Origin: Naematelia aurantialba
Lineage: Eukaryota; Basidiomycota; Tremellomycetes; Tremellales; Naemateliaceae
DNA: 64,000 nt
Direction of reading: 5' to 3'
NCBI GenBank assembly: GCA_021527695.1
Contig: JAKFAO010000005.1
Coordinates: forward strand, 744,001-808,000
The notes under the pieces were generated by a model. That model did no database searches. It saw only the letters and a list, made by a program, of their open reading frames with translations, and was not told the origin of the DNA. Every line of letters begins with the position of its first letter. Position 1 is the stretch's first letter. Both the position numbers and the translations under genes were made by a program. Positions 10,674 to 23,232 of this stretch are shown here, in pieces.

Positions 10674-13600
10674 TCAGATGGACATTCGTCTTTTCCATCG
10701 TCAGCGTGAACCCCATGGTCCATCGAGCACAGACCGCGGACTCACCTCAAGCGAGTTCCCGCCAGGGCCGTCCCAGCTCCTTTCTTGTCATCAACCAATC
10801 CAGTGGGCAGTCGGCCGTGATCGCGCCAATCTTTGATCGCTTCGCGACCAGACTTGATCCCGACCGCCAGAACCTCAGCAAATCGCTTGAATCCGCCCAA
10901 GGTCTCGAATTCCTTCCAAGCCGTCAGATACAGCACGCGCACAACGGCCCAACGGCATAATGGCTCGAGATGTTCTCTACGATTGTACTCACTTGAACAG
11001 GCATGGAAATGTACAAGCACGAGGGATCCGTCTTCACCTCCTCCAGAGTCTTGACGCTCGATACGCTGCTATGGTCAATCTAGGCTCCCGACATGCATGA
11101 AAGCACTTACTACGCTAGGCGCGACGATATTTCCGTCATCGAAAGGACATTTCGCTGATAGAAAGGATTAAGCCTGACAAAAGCCATCAGCAGCGCAGGA
11201 GACCACGGCCAGAAATTCAAGCACTCACTTGTTCAAGAAGATCCACCATCCTGATACCGAGTCACCGTAATTCCGAGGTGAGGTATCGTCGATCGCGCCG
11301 ACGTCAACCACGATGATATCGCGGATTCCGTTGGCTCGAAGAGGTCCGATGGGAGTGTTATCCATATACCCTCCGTCCACAAGTACTGCAGTCCTTCAGC
11401 CAAACATGCTCCTGGTCTCTGTTTGCCGTGACGCACAGTTTCCATTATCCGATAGCGGCGGCAGAAGACCAGCAAGAGTCATTGAAGCTCGTACATATCG
11501 CCTGAATCGGTCAGCTAGCATCACCTCTGATGGTGAAAGACACTTCACCAAGCATAGCCAGATCGATGCACCTCCATGCGCGAATGCGTGATATTGGTTG
11601 AATTCGCAAAGAACGGAAGCCAAAAGTCTTCTCAAATCAGCATTGCTGCAAGGCGTACCGCACTCACCTTCGATGTGAGTATTGTAGAACGCTTTGTCTA
11701 TTCCATGGTCAACAAAACGTTTAAGACTAGATTTCACAGATACTCACATATGCCTCGATCTGCTTCTGTCAGCCAGCATCAATATCATGACAGAAGACTC
11801 ACTGAACTCATGCCCAGTAGTATACGCCACGTAAGGATACGTCACATCGCTGAGAATCCTCAACATTGAGCCCATTCTGCCTGCAAACTGCTTCGTCCTC
11901 CCAGTCGTCTCTAGAAGGTCGGTCTCCCTAGCATAGAGCCCACCAACAAATGATCCGATCGAACAGCCGCCAATCGCATCGATCGGTACACCAGCCTCTT
12001 CAAGAGCCTGCAGCATCCCAAGGTGGGCGATACCTCTCGCTCCACCGCCTCCAAGAACGAGACCGATTTGTTTACCGCACAGCCGCCTTGCTATACGAGC
12101 AAAATCGTTCATGTGCGCAGGTCGACGAGGTCTGCCCAGAGGACGAAGGCCACGATACCGCTTGATCCTCGTCTCGACACGTTCTCTGAGATGCTTGAAG
12201 GCCGCCACTGCTGCCGGATCGTGCATGGTCGATGTCGGTTTATGGGGGGTGATGACGCCCGGCAGTTCGACGTGGTGGTGAGCATGCACCCATGGTCGAA
12301 GCTGCATAACTCAGCTAGCTGGTCACGAACGTCATCCAATACTGACCTGTAGCCAAGCGCGGGTCGATCCAGAAGCAACAGTTCGCTCGTCGTGCAGCAG
12401 GATGAGCTCTTTGCGAGCTGTAGTCTTTGTTGCTAGAAGTAGCTTCTCTGCTCATGTTAATGCCATTCTGTGAGATTTTACAAGCTGCGACTGACCGTAT
12501 TCGCCGAGAGAAGGATCGTCACCCATTCCTAAGAGCTACGTCAGGAACAGAGCCTGCTCGCAAAGGGCAAAACCCACCGAGCACAAGTATCAAGTCAGCC
12601 TGAATCCATCAGCTTGCGTTCGGTGTCAGATCCCACCCATACTTACCTGACGAATGCAGGTCAAAGTCCATTGACTCGATGGCGGCGTATCAGCCACATA
12701 TAGCACGCTGCGATAATGTTGCTGGCGGAATCAGCCCAACCTTAACATAATCAGCACAGGCTCACCTCTTGATCTGCCAGCCATCCAGCGATCTTCAGTT
12801 TACTATGATCGTCAGTGTACTGATCGGTCTAAGGAAGAAAGAAGCCTACCCGATTCGTGCGAAAGCGTGTCGGCCCAGATGGCGCATCACAGTACCTTGA
12901 TCCAGGTATGAAGTTGTCGCGCCCAGCTCTTCCAGGGAAGTCTTGAGCTTTCCAGCAAAATGGCCCACTGGCACACTACGAGTAGATCCGAGGATACACA
13001 CCGTTTCTGGTCCAATCAGAATGTTCACTCCGTTGGGTATGAGAGGGCGCACTGAGATTGACATCTCGGTTGGCCCGTTGCGCTCCAACAGTGCTCATGC
13101 CAGCCGTCAACCTGTCTTCCCCCATTGCGCGCTTGACTCGTCCTGCGATGACTCGCATGAATTGAATAGTCGTTGCGGGATGCTTGATACTGATAGCATC
13201 GAACAGTGCCGCTGGAATCCGTACAAGCTCGCTGTCCCGGATGGCATGAACGGTGTCCGAGCGGTTGACGGCGGTAATCACGTCTAGCTCGCCTATCGAG
13301 TCGTTTTGGCCGTATTCGTGCAAGACCTCGACACCCGTCTCCTTCTCGTTTAGAGAGCGTAACCGTCCATCTGTAACAAGTGAGTGTCTTCCTCATAGAG
13401 ATGTGGACTATCCGCACTGATGACGATATAGAAATCCGTTGAACGGTCGCCCTTTTCGTACTAAGCTAATCTCAGCCTACTGGAGCAGTCGCTACGTCAA
13501 AGTACTGCTTACTAGGACCTGTAACATGTCAGCTGGACCATCCTATTTTCAGCACAACACTCACTTGTCCGCCACTGAGCTGCATCCAATCTAGACCCGC

Positions 13601-16600
13601 GTCAATGTGCAGGACTGTTCCGGGCGTCAGCTATTGAAAGGTGATATGAAGACAGTACATACCAAGCGGAGAAAGTAGTGACAGAAGGCGCTTGGCCAGC
13701 GTCAACAACACAATCGGCCTGCGCTCAATGATCCGTTCCAGGGCATAATTTGGTAGAAAGCCGACGAAGCAATCTGTTTTGGCTCTGCCGAAGAATTTAG
13801 GTGCTTGGGACTCTGCGCGTGAGAGTACTCACTCGATGTTCACATAAGAGTCTGTACTGCATAGTGACGCCAGGTAACCCGCAATGCCACCAGGCTAATT
13901 TGGCCTCAGTATAGACTCCCCCGATGGCGACCAGACTTACCTTTACTGTAAAAAGAGGCTCATCACCAGCGTTGTGATTAGAGTCTTCATGCTGTCCGAG
14001 TCCCAGGGCAGCATCGAAAGGCCGGCCATTTGCATTTGAATATGTCGAGGATGGCGGATTCCCATTGGCATTAATGGAAACTGCTGATCTCGGTGTCTCC
14101 ACTCCAGTCGGTCGTGAAGGGATTGAAACCTGACCAGGTCAGCCCAGCCAAGGGTGAAAGGTTCCACAAACGTCAAGGAAGCCATCGATCACATAGTAGA
14201 TCCCAGGCGACTTCTTGCCCTCTTCGACCAACCGGCTTCCCTGCTTGTAAAACAGGATCTCCACCTTGCCCGTGAGGTCTTGAAAGACATGTTTACTGAT
14301 ATCCACGCCAATGCCGGTTCCGCCCATTCCAGAATCCTGCACACTTGCCGAAATGCTGCTGGCCTCGTCATCGCCTCGAGCATGCATGACCGCCTCTCGA
14401 AGCATCCCGCCTAGGATATTCTCATTTTGTGAAGAGGCATTCATCATATCCAGCACATTCCCGAACGGCGACCTGGACGACGGACGTCCGTTAGGGGGAA
14501 ACATGGGCGAGTTGGGCGTAGACAGCGCAGAGACAGAAGGCGCGAAAGACGAACGGGCGAACGAGTCCGCATTGCTATTGCCAGGCTGGGCTAGACCGAT
14601 TGACTTTGCAATACAAGCTAGAACAGCTTCTTGTAACTGGAATGTCTCTTCCTCTTCGTTCTCTGGGCTTGACGTGATGGGCATCCCCCCTTGTTGACGC
14701 AGATCTGACATTGACTCCCCGAAACCTCCCCGCCAGGTGTCCATCCTCGGCAGTCCTGGAGTTTGTGCGCCAGGTCGATAGTAGGTCCCACCGGTTGAGC
14801 TAGGACCAGAAGAGCTCGTCATGGCCAAGTCACCCGCGGCAACCTGCTTGCGCATGGCTGAGGCTCTGCGGACAAAGGCAGAGCTGTGGCGAAGAGCCGT
14901 ATCCGGACTGAATGTTGCAGCTGTGGACGATCCTATCGAGGGAATTCCGTGTTTGTCTTTCTCCGTATCCAGCTGTGTCTGAGCTTCGCCACCATCGGGA
15001 TAGTGTCGATCGAGTGTCGCGGAGGGTGTCATTGCGTGCCTAGGAGTCACAGAGGGAAGTGACGGAGCACGGACCGTCGGGCTCGTCGGAACATACGTGA
15101 AGTAGTCACGACCCTTCACTCCATTCTGCTGAGTCGGGGAGCTTGTGATAGAGGAGTTTGCCTGGTGTCCACTGTTCTGCGGCTGGAACCTATCTCGCAG
15201 GTTCTGCATGCCCTTCCCCGTATAGAAACTCCGAGGTAAGGGATGAGAGACGAGACGATTGAGGGATGATTCGGATCGCAAGATTTCGCGAGTCAAACCT
15301 AGATACTTGTGGGCTGAAAGGTCAGCTCCATCACAACTTGAGGCAACTTACCCGTAGTAAACGTAACACGGCTGAACCGCTCAAGAACAACTTGAACGAT
15401 CTGTCCACTCGCTTTCGGAAACTTTCGCGTCAACTTGCGGAAGGCCTCTGCCGGAATGACAGCGAGAGTAGTATCAACACTAGCTCGGGCGATCGTGCCG
15501 CGCAACGCATGGGTACCGGCTACTGTTGGTGGTCGTACGGGCTTGGAACGCGCTGGAGAGTCGCCTCGCAGAGGCTCCATTGTGGGCATGTATGTAGCCG
15601 ATTTGTCGTGACCTAGGCCGAACATGGAGGACATCTGGGTGGCATTGGGCCTAGCAGTGCTCGGGCCAAGTATCGGGGAAGGAGATTTGGTAGTAGGAGC
15701 AGATATGGAGGAAGGCTCGGAAAGATCAACAGTCGACCCTTGGGACCCAGCCCTTGCTGTCGTGCCGACCGAGGAAGATCGCGGACGAGGGGGTGGGGGA
15801 TATCCAGGGGAACTGCCATCTGAACTAGCTACTCTCTTGCTCATGGCTCCGTCGTCTAGTTGACTGACGTCGGAATTCGCTCTCGGTTTCCCCCTGAACC
15901 CATTCGGCGGGGAGATATCGTTCTGCTCGACATCATCCCCTTGGTCGTCTGCTTCGTCCGCCTCCTCATTCGGGGGAGTCCAGGTGAGCTTGATATCTTC
16001 GGTAAACAGTGTGAGGATGGAAAAGAGGGAAGACAGGGTTCCTCCCGTTGCGACCTCATTCAGCAGATGATACCCATTGAAGGATGCCGGTGTTCCAGCG
16101 CGCTCTGGAGACGGCGAGGCCTGGGATGTGCGATCTTCCGAGGACGATGGTGCAAACTTGGGTCGTCAGCTCTGATGACTGATCTTCCGAAAAGGACATA
16201 CCACCTGAACTTTGCCTTCGACGACGCACCAAAAGTCTCCGCCGCCAATCTCAAGCGTGTCACCGGCCGCCAGCCGGCGAGTCTGCAAATGGCGGCTCAG
16301 TTCGTGAAAGACCGGTTTTTCCAGGTACCCAAAGATCCGAATAGCACTGAGAAAGTCATCGAGGTAGTTGTGGAACCTGGACGACCGGCTTCGTGAGTCG
16401 ACCACATCTAGCGGCAAGAGTTCAGTCGCGAGGGAAGGAGGCGATGGAGGGGGAAGCGCAGTTTCTTTAAGCTGCGTATAGCGGGCGAGGTAGCGATAGC
16501 GGATGAGGAAGGTGAGAGCCACAAGGCCACCTATGAACAGCGCGAGTAGCGTGGGGAAGCCGAGCGAGATGGTGAATGAAAACTGCAGCATTCGCAGAAT

Positions 16601-16889
16601 CATCCTGCAATTGTCAGCAGAGACGCCTAGCGTCCTGATAATCGAGTGCTCTCGCGGCTAGCAATGGAGACAGGAGGCCCGACGCAGGGAAAGAGTATCC
16701 TTCCACAAGTAGAGGCAGAAGGCCAGAGGGCTAGCGGTGAAAGAAGACTCACCCAGGCAAGGTAATGGTCAACCATCCGACCGCGGTCCTGATCCATTCA
16801 AGCACCCACAAACCTGCGCGGATGGCCGCGACCGCGAGGCGTACGAAGGGGTTGACATCTGTCTTGATGGGGTCGGGGATACTTGTCAT
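10674..16889 (-). CDS. NTE1: NTE1, lysophospholipase / patatin-like phospholipase B
   Basis: NTE1 deacylates phosphatidylcholine to glycerophosphocholine at the endoplasmic reticulum. The start at 16887-16889 gives [20 protein letters not shown] and a hydrophobic stretch. A second membrane segment follows ([20 protein letters not shown]). Three cyclic-nucleotide-binding-like domains follow, with parts such as [26 protein letters not shown] and [20 protein letters not shown]. The patatin domain has the glycine-rich [14 protein letters not shown], the nucleophile motif GCSIGS and the catalytic Asp in [20 protein letters not shown]. Many small introns interrupt the 3' half. The end is inferred: after ALAGTRLR a strong GTGAGT donor suggests a last intron with a GCTGAC branch site, and a final mini-exon adding RMSI and stop at 10674-10676. 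Without it the stop is 10742-10744. Product about 1,500 residues, typical for the family. Confidence 0.93.
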
Positions 16890-17116
16890 CTCGTCGATGC
16901 ACCTGCTCACAAGAGTCACGAGTCTCTTATGAACATGTCTATGTTATGTTTTGACAAGAGAAAGCAGAGCTGGAACGTGGAGAGAAGGAGAACGATATCC
17001 TGGCAGTCCACTTCGCTCAGGCACCAACCGTTTCAGAAAGATGTTGCTGTTGCTCTATTCCTCTGTGACTCTTGGCCAAGGCAAGCTGCAGGACGAGGTC
17101 GCTTAGAAAGGTCGAG

Positions 17117-19030
17117 ATGCACAAGAGCATGTCGCAGATATCACCGCTGGAGAAGCACCTGACGGCCCTGTTGGCGGACTACACAGGTGAGCGTGTGGCT
17201 CAAACCTGATTCTCCGGCCGTTGACCATCTGGCCACCAATCTTACAAGATCTGCGCAGACTTGGCCTCACCGCGAGCTACGACTTTCGATGCGCCTCCTG
17301 CCCCTCTCGAGGCACTTCGTATGCTCCACCGCTCGCATCCTGCCATCATCCGAGGTAAGCTGCTGGCACGAGGAAAGATCCTCTCCACACACGTGGGGCT
17401 CATGACCAAGGTTTCTGCCCGGTGACGGCCAAGGGCAAAGGACGGGACTGGTCCGCCCCCAGCACGTACGAGGAGATACTTGGAGAGCAAAGCATCACCA
17501 TCGCCATCACCGACGATGGGCAAGTCCGTCCTCTGGTCATACTTGTAACACGAAGGCTGACAGGCGAGGCTTGCTAGACTCGCTGACTCGGTGAGGGTGT
17601 TGGACGACGGGTCGACGACTTTTGTCAAGCCACTAGAGGAGCAGATGAGTATCAAGGCGTTCATGGACAAGATGCGTGCGTGTTCTAACAGTGTCACCTG
17701 TCGTGCCTACCCTAATGCTGTTCAGGGGATACAGACGAATCTGAAGTGGTCTACCTTCAATCGCAAGATGGCAATATCCATCGCTCAACACCGTCCTCAT
17801 CGTCAAGCACAGTTGGCGTCCCACAGCTGTCAGCGCTGCAGCCTTATATTCAGCGTGACGTCCCGTGGATGCTTGATGCTGTCGGTAGGTGTCGATGGTC
17901 ACGCCTCACCCCTTCCCTCTCGGCCACCTTCATCCCTCACTGATCCTCACCCCCGGCCCTGTAGTTTGTTCTATTGCTTGTCGCTTCAGCCTGACAAGCG
18001 GAATAGGTTCGACGGCCGAGGCGGTCAATCTGTGGATCGGCAGTAGTCGAAGCACGACATCTCTGCACCATGACCCGTGAGTACGGTATAACCTGCTCTA
18101 TAGCCCAATCGTCCCATTCTGTCTCGCAGCCTCACGACTGTGCTTAGCTGATGTTGTGGCAAGGTACGAGAATATTTACCACGTCCTATCAGGGTCGAAG
18201 ACATTCACGCTCGTGTCTCCTATAGCAGGCCTCTGGCTAGACCGTAAGTGGCTTCTCCATCCCTCCCCATCCTTGTTGCTCTCTGTACTCCGATACCATT
18301 GCCTCCTCATCGATCTCACAAACCTGACTTGCGAAGAAAAATTCCACCGCCCGTCAACTCTCCGTCGAACACCAACCACCGCGCTCGAGCCCATGCCCGA
18401 CCCCAGCCCAGTACATCCAGTCCCTTGGGTCCAGTCGGCCGACTTGCCACCGGTCACTTCACCCCTGGTCATCACGATCCGCGAGGGCGAGACGCTCCAC
18501 CTCCCTGCGGGGTGGTGGCATCGTGTCGAGCAGGAAGAAGGCAGCGAAGGTTTGGCTGTTGCGGTCAATTAGTTGGTCCTCTCTCCTTCTTCTCCCTTAC
18601 TTTCCTCGTTCTCCCATTCTTCCCCGTCTCTCCCCTTCTTTCCTCCTCCTATTCTTTCCCTTCTCTCCTTTTCTCTCCCGTCTCTCCTTTTCTTCCCGTG
18701 ACGCAGCTTCACCGTCAATTTCGATTCACGCCTTTCCACCGCGTTGCATCTTTCACAACCACACTTGGTTGTTTGAAAAGGCCGGGTACGAACCTGACCC
18801 GCCGCAGCTGGTACACCTCCGAACTGTACGCTGAACGATATGCGTTCGAGCGCTTCGCACGACGTATCGCCAGAGAAGCAGGGCGGGACGGTGTCATCCC
18901 CAATCTCGAGGACCTGCAGGACGAGGCCGAGAGCGGGAGTGAGGGATCGGTTGACCTGGTTGGGGTGTGGGATAGTGGCGATAGCGGCGATAGTGGGGAA
19001 GAGTGGGATCCCCAAGATTGGGGGCGGTAG
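17117..19030 (+). CDS. JMJD7-like JmjC oxygenase
   Basis: This is an Fe(II)/2-oxoglutarate-dependent JmjC hydroxylase; animal JMJD7 hydroxylates a lysine of DRG GTPases. ATG 17117 gives MHKSMSQISPLEKHLTALLA (ATG 17129 is an alternative). After splicing come APPAPLEALRMLHRSHPAII, GFCPVTAKGKGRDWS, TYEEILGEQSITIAITDDG, then VPQLSALQPYIQRDVPWMLD and AVNLWIGSSRSTTSLHHDP joined to YENIYHVLSGSKTFTLVSP. The HxD pair is in SLHHDPYEN and the distal His in LPAGWWHRVEQ. The line SLH-x-D-x-YENxYxVxSG is specific to JMJD7. A 238-nt intron at about 18570-18807 joins AVNY to WYTSELYAERYAFERF. A Glu/Asp-rich tail ends at 19028-19030. It diverges from NTE1 across 227 bases. Confidence 0.9.
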
Positions 19031-19330
19031 GGTGCGAGGTACTGTACGCTGTGAGCTAGCTCGTATTTCACGGCGGTGGAGAAGCGTTCTAGCGCGCACA
19101 TCCAGTTGGTAGTCTGCAATCTCGATATGTCTTGCAATAGAACGAAGAGTGCATTGGGCATAGGACATGCACGGAGCATCCTATTCTATCTGATCGATAC
19201 AGTACTTGTCCACATATCCCTAGTAAGGAGACATGACATACGCCTGATATAACCAGCCAGGAGACTGCTTGCGACCGGCGTCCTCTTGTACACAACCGTG
19301 ATTTCACAGCATTCGAGCATAAAGCCCGCA

Positions 19331-20828
19331 CTACCGATCCTCTTGGAGTAGAGTCCCATCCACTATAGGCTCCGAAACCACCACTCCCTTTCCTCTCAAA
19401 TCACCCCGCATGTCGAGCAAGACCTGTTTTCGCACGGCCGTCATACGCCTGTAGATAAACCACAAGGCGAAGAGACTAATCACCACGGTCGCGGCGAATC
19501 TGCGGAACATCAGCGATGCCGACACAACCCCGCCAGGAAAGGATCGAACTTACACGCAGTCAGAAACCACGTGTGAATTGGTGCTGGAATTTTGCTTGGC
19601 AAGGACAACTGCTGGTGTCAGGAACTGTCCATGCTTAGGACAGTTGACGTACCTCCGACTAGATTATGAAACCGAAACCGACTTAGTCAGCAATCATACA
19701 TCATGGCGGGCCAGAACCGTCGTGATGCCGTGAACATACCGTATACGGTGATCAACTGGAACTCATCAGCAAGTCAGAACGACGGGTGCAACCGTCCTCA
19801 CCTGTTTGGGAAGACCGAGAATCAATGCCACAAAAAAGTGGTAAAACTGTTTCAGGGCATCAGCGAGTCTCCTCAAGCGTAAGCGCTCCCAGACAAACCC
19901 TGAGGCCGCAGACGGCAAAGACCATCTATAGGAGATCAGCATCTGTGCAGCATGGCTATGGCCAGCTGGAGGACTTGCAGTGGTAAAATGCGTGGGTATC
20001 ACACTGAGCCGCACGATAGTAGCCATGAGGAACGCGCCTTCTTCAATCACCCGACTGAGACATGCGTAGTTGAGGCTCTTGCGTGTCAAGCGTTCTGCGC
20101 GCGCGCGACACCAATATTTGAAGACAACGTAGTTGGCTACTTCGCCGAGGATGGTGCCGACTGCGACGATGGCGAAGCCTTTGCCCAGGCCCCAAACGAC
20201 TCCGACAAGGACCATGACGATTTCTGCAAGAGAAAACAGAGTTCTCGTCAGCTATCATTCCTAAGACCCATTGTACACAGGAGTCTTCGGGAAGGTGCCA
20301 GATTTTCACAGAGGCTGGACACGAAGAGCATGCGTTTAGACAGAATCCACTCACCATTCCCAAACAAGGGGGGAAAGCTGAGCACAAAAATGATGGCGGC
20401 TGGAATGACAAAGCCCGCCTTGAGGCTCTGCAGTTTTTTCGTAAACGGTGTCAACCAATCGATGATCTACCATTCATCAGCTCTACCCTCCCTGGACGCC
20501 AGTCACTCACCGAGTGATGGAAGAAGGCCATCAACGCCACGAGGACCACGAGGACTATCAGTATGATATACCACCACAACCACTCTCTCCTGATCCAGAA
20601 TCTCCAGTTCTTCGCCTTATCCCAGGTCAAAATCCCCTTCTCGTACTCGAGCCGCTCATCCTCTGTCAACTCGTCGTCGGTCTCTTGCATGATCCCGTGA
20701 TGCTCCTCGTGTTGGTGAGAGTTCGTCATCTCTGTGTCTCCGCCAATCGGGATGGTCTGGAATGCTTGACCCTTTACTGCGGGGTCAGGCAGCGCGCTGT
20801 ACGTTCGACCGTTACTGGGCCGGGACAT
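19331..20828 (-). CDS. TVP38: TVP38, Golgi VTT-domain membrane protein
   Basis: Tvp38 belongs to the TVP38/TMEM64 (VTT/DedA-related) family of Golgi/ER multi-pass proteins. ATG at 20826-20828 starts a cytosolic N-terminus (MSRPSNGRTYSALPDP) with an acidic stretch. A transmembrane segment follows (WLWWYIILIVLVVLVALMAF), then SIIDWLTPFTKKLQSLKAGF, VIPAAIIFVLSFPPLFGNE and VMVLVGVVWGLGKGFAIVAV. The typical GTILGEVANYVVFKYWCRAR is next, followed by RVIEEGAFLMATIVRLSVIP and THFTTAVFAVCGL. The C-terminal exon carries a further membrane segment (RFAATVVISLFALWFIYRRM) and a charged tail, stop 19331-19333. There are several introns of 50-70 nt. The promoter is shared with MSP1 over 262 bases. The exact function in this fungus is not shown by the sequence. 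Confidence 0.88.
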
Positions 20829-21090
20829 GTTGACACTGAGTGCTGTGTGTGTGCAGCAAGAGATGGAGGTGAATGAATCACTACTAGCCGTCGGCGTTTT
20901 GAGAGCACTAAAGGCAGTGCTTCGAATACGTCACACTTCTGCAAGATCGTCAGGCACGCGCAAAGGATTCTCTACTTCAACTTAGGCGCGCGCTCTTACA
21001 TAGGCGTGCCACGAAGAAAAGTCGTCAAGCGTGTCAGCTTCCAGCGAGTATCAAGTATCCTCGACTCAATCCTAGTGTCTGACGAGCAGC

Positions 21091-22640
21091 ATGTCATCAC
21101 GTAGGGACATAGGACGGATAGTCTTCGACGGTCAGCTCGCTTATTTATTGTGATTTCCAAGCTGACTCCCGCAGTGGCCGCCTTCGCGGCCTCGCAGCTG
21201 GCTGTCTACTATGCTCTGCGATATGTCCTCTCCTCTCTTGACCAGTCCTCTGCAACTTCAAAGAAGGCCAAACAAAAAGGCCAATCGCTACTCACCCAGA
21301 CTGGTCTATCGGATTCTCAGCTCGCAGCACTCGAACTGGATGAGTACGAGACGACTATTGCGGGCGAAATCATCCCTCCCTCCTCGATTGACGTGACATT
21401 CGACTCTATTGGCGGGCTCGACGACATCATCTCCAGTCTGCGCGAGACGGTCATCTACCCCTTGACGTTCCCTGAACTTTTTGCTGGATCGAACGGTCTG
21501 CTGAGTGCCCCCAAGGGCGTGCTGTTGTATGGACATCCAGGATGCGGCAAGACAATGCTCGCAAAGGCACTTGCAAAGGAGAGCGGAGCGACATTTATCA
21601 ACTTGCCCTTATCGAGCTTGTGAGTCGTCATAAACTCCAAGCACCCTGCAAGGCTGACGGGACAGAACGAATAAATGGTTTGGAGAGTCCAACAAACTCG
21701 TGGCGGGATTGTTTTCATTAGCAAGAAAAGTGCAGCCAAGTATAGTCAGTCGCCACCGAACTGTCCACATGTGTCCTCGGACAACCTGTTGATCCAGAGC
21801 AGATCTTCATAGACGAGATCGACTCGCTGTTCAGGGAGCGGTCCGCGGGGGATCACGAGGTGACAGGAATGATGAAGGCAGAATTCATGACGTGCGTGAT
21901 TCCGCTGCTCCCCCTTGATCTCTTCTCCCTGTGGCACATGAATTCAGTCCTCAATCTGTTGAAATCAGAGCCCAAAATTTGACCGCATTAATACTTGCTC
22001 TACGGGAGTTGATATCGGTCTACAGTCTCTGGGATGGGCTCACCAGCGGTACCGATACCAGAATACTGGTTCTGGGCGCAACAAACAGACCCAACGAGTC
22101 AGTACTGAAGTTAAACCATACCTTCTTCCCAACTGACTGCCTATAGTATCGATCCCGCAATTCTCCGGCGTATGCCTAAACGTTTCCCAATCAGACTTCC
22201 AAACATGCAACAACGGCAAAAGATTCTAGCCCTAGTGCGTGCATCCCTATCCGCTGCGATACTTGCTCAAAGATGCAGATGCTGGGACATACCAAGCTTG
22301 CGCCTGACTTTTCCCTGACTCAACTGGCAGCGCGGACAGACGGTTTATCTGGCTCGGATCTTCGCGAGACGTGTCGGAATGCCGCCATGGCGCCGGTGCG
22401 GGAGCTCATGCGCGAGAAGGGTCACAGCGGGAAGGAGGGGCTAGAAGCGGCGCAAAGAGAAGTAAGTCGACGTGAAAAGGCAGAGTGCAGAGTGGGATGC
22501 AGCATGCTGATGCGGCCATCAAGGGGTTCAAGTTGCGGCCGCTGAGGATGGATGATTTCGTGCTGCATGACTCACATGCGTATGCCCATGTCGAGCCTAG
22601 TCGGAAACCGCCTGGGGCGTACGGAGAGCCGGTCGATTGA
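21091..22640 (+). CDS. MSP1: MSP1/ATAD1, AAA ATPase extracting mislocalised tail-anchored proteins
   Basis: Msp1 sits in the outer mitochondrial membrane and peroxisomes and pulls out wrongly inserted tail-anchored proteins. ATG 21091 gives [13 protein letters not shown], and after an intron ending at about 21173 a membrane anchor follows ([20 protein letters not shown]). The AAA domain shows [20 protein letters not shown], Walker A in [20 protein letters not shown], the pore-loop region [13 protein letters not shown], Walker B in [14 protein letters not shown], and [20 protein letters not shown] with [10 protein letters not shown]. The arginine-finger region and C-terminal helices follow ([20 protein letters not shown]). 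A 134-nt intron interrupts M-T-LWDGL. The stop is 22638-22640. Length and anchor position match the family. Confidence 0.94.
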
Positions 22641-23232
22641 TGTAGCAAGGGGAAGCATAGACGTCATCACTCATGTATCACTTAATTAAGGGCGGGATGC
22701 AGGAATCCCGACCGACGGGGTGACAGATAGTCTGGATTTTGTCTACGGAATAAGAGCTAATTTCAGCTGTCTGTTCACGGCTTGTGCCGTTGCGCGGTGA
22801 AACCGCCTTCCTGTGATTTTGTTAACGTGGATAGACTGGGAACAGGCCGAAGAACGTGCTGAGGAATGTCCGTGACATCCGAAGAGATACATCATCGATC
22901 AGCACGTTCGCCAAAAGATTTGTTGTTGGGGTCGACGAGCCCCGTGGGCCAGGAAGGAGATTAGATACGCTTTCAGTTCGGGCTCGGCCGACATACTGGA
23001 AGAGGAAAAGCACGTTCCGGAATCTTGCATTGTCCACTTCAATTGCCCTAACGGCTGCTGGAAATGGGGGATGCAGGATAGGCAGGCACCATGCTGCGGA
23101 CGGTCCGAGGGTGCAGAGATCTGGCGGATGAAGAACGTGCTCTTTGGCGAGGTATAAGAGAGTGCTTGCGGTCCGGGCGGGTCCCTTCTGCTCAGATCGT
23201 GGCTTCATTAGTGTAGATCGAACCTTGGAATC
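22641..23232. other. Intergenic gap, promoter of the secreted phosphatase
   Basis: The gap lies downstream of MSP1 and upstream of the next plus-strand gene. It holds a small hairpin CGGGAT-GCAGGA-ATCCCG at about 22692-22709 close to the MSP1 end and a TATA motif described separately. A long minus-strand open frame overlaps the gap and the next gene but looks like a shadow. Confidence 0.4.
23153..23158 (+). promoter_or_regulatory. TATA box of the secreted metallophosphatase gene
   Basis: TATAAG lies 80 bases before the ATG at 23233, in a GC-rich surrounding, which is a usual distance for a fungal TATA element. Function is inferred from position. Confidence 0.45.
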
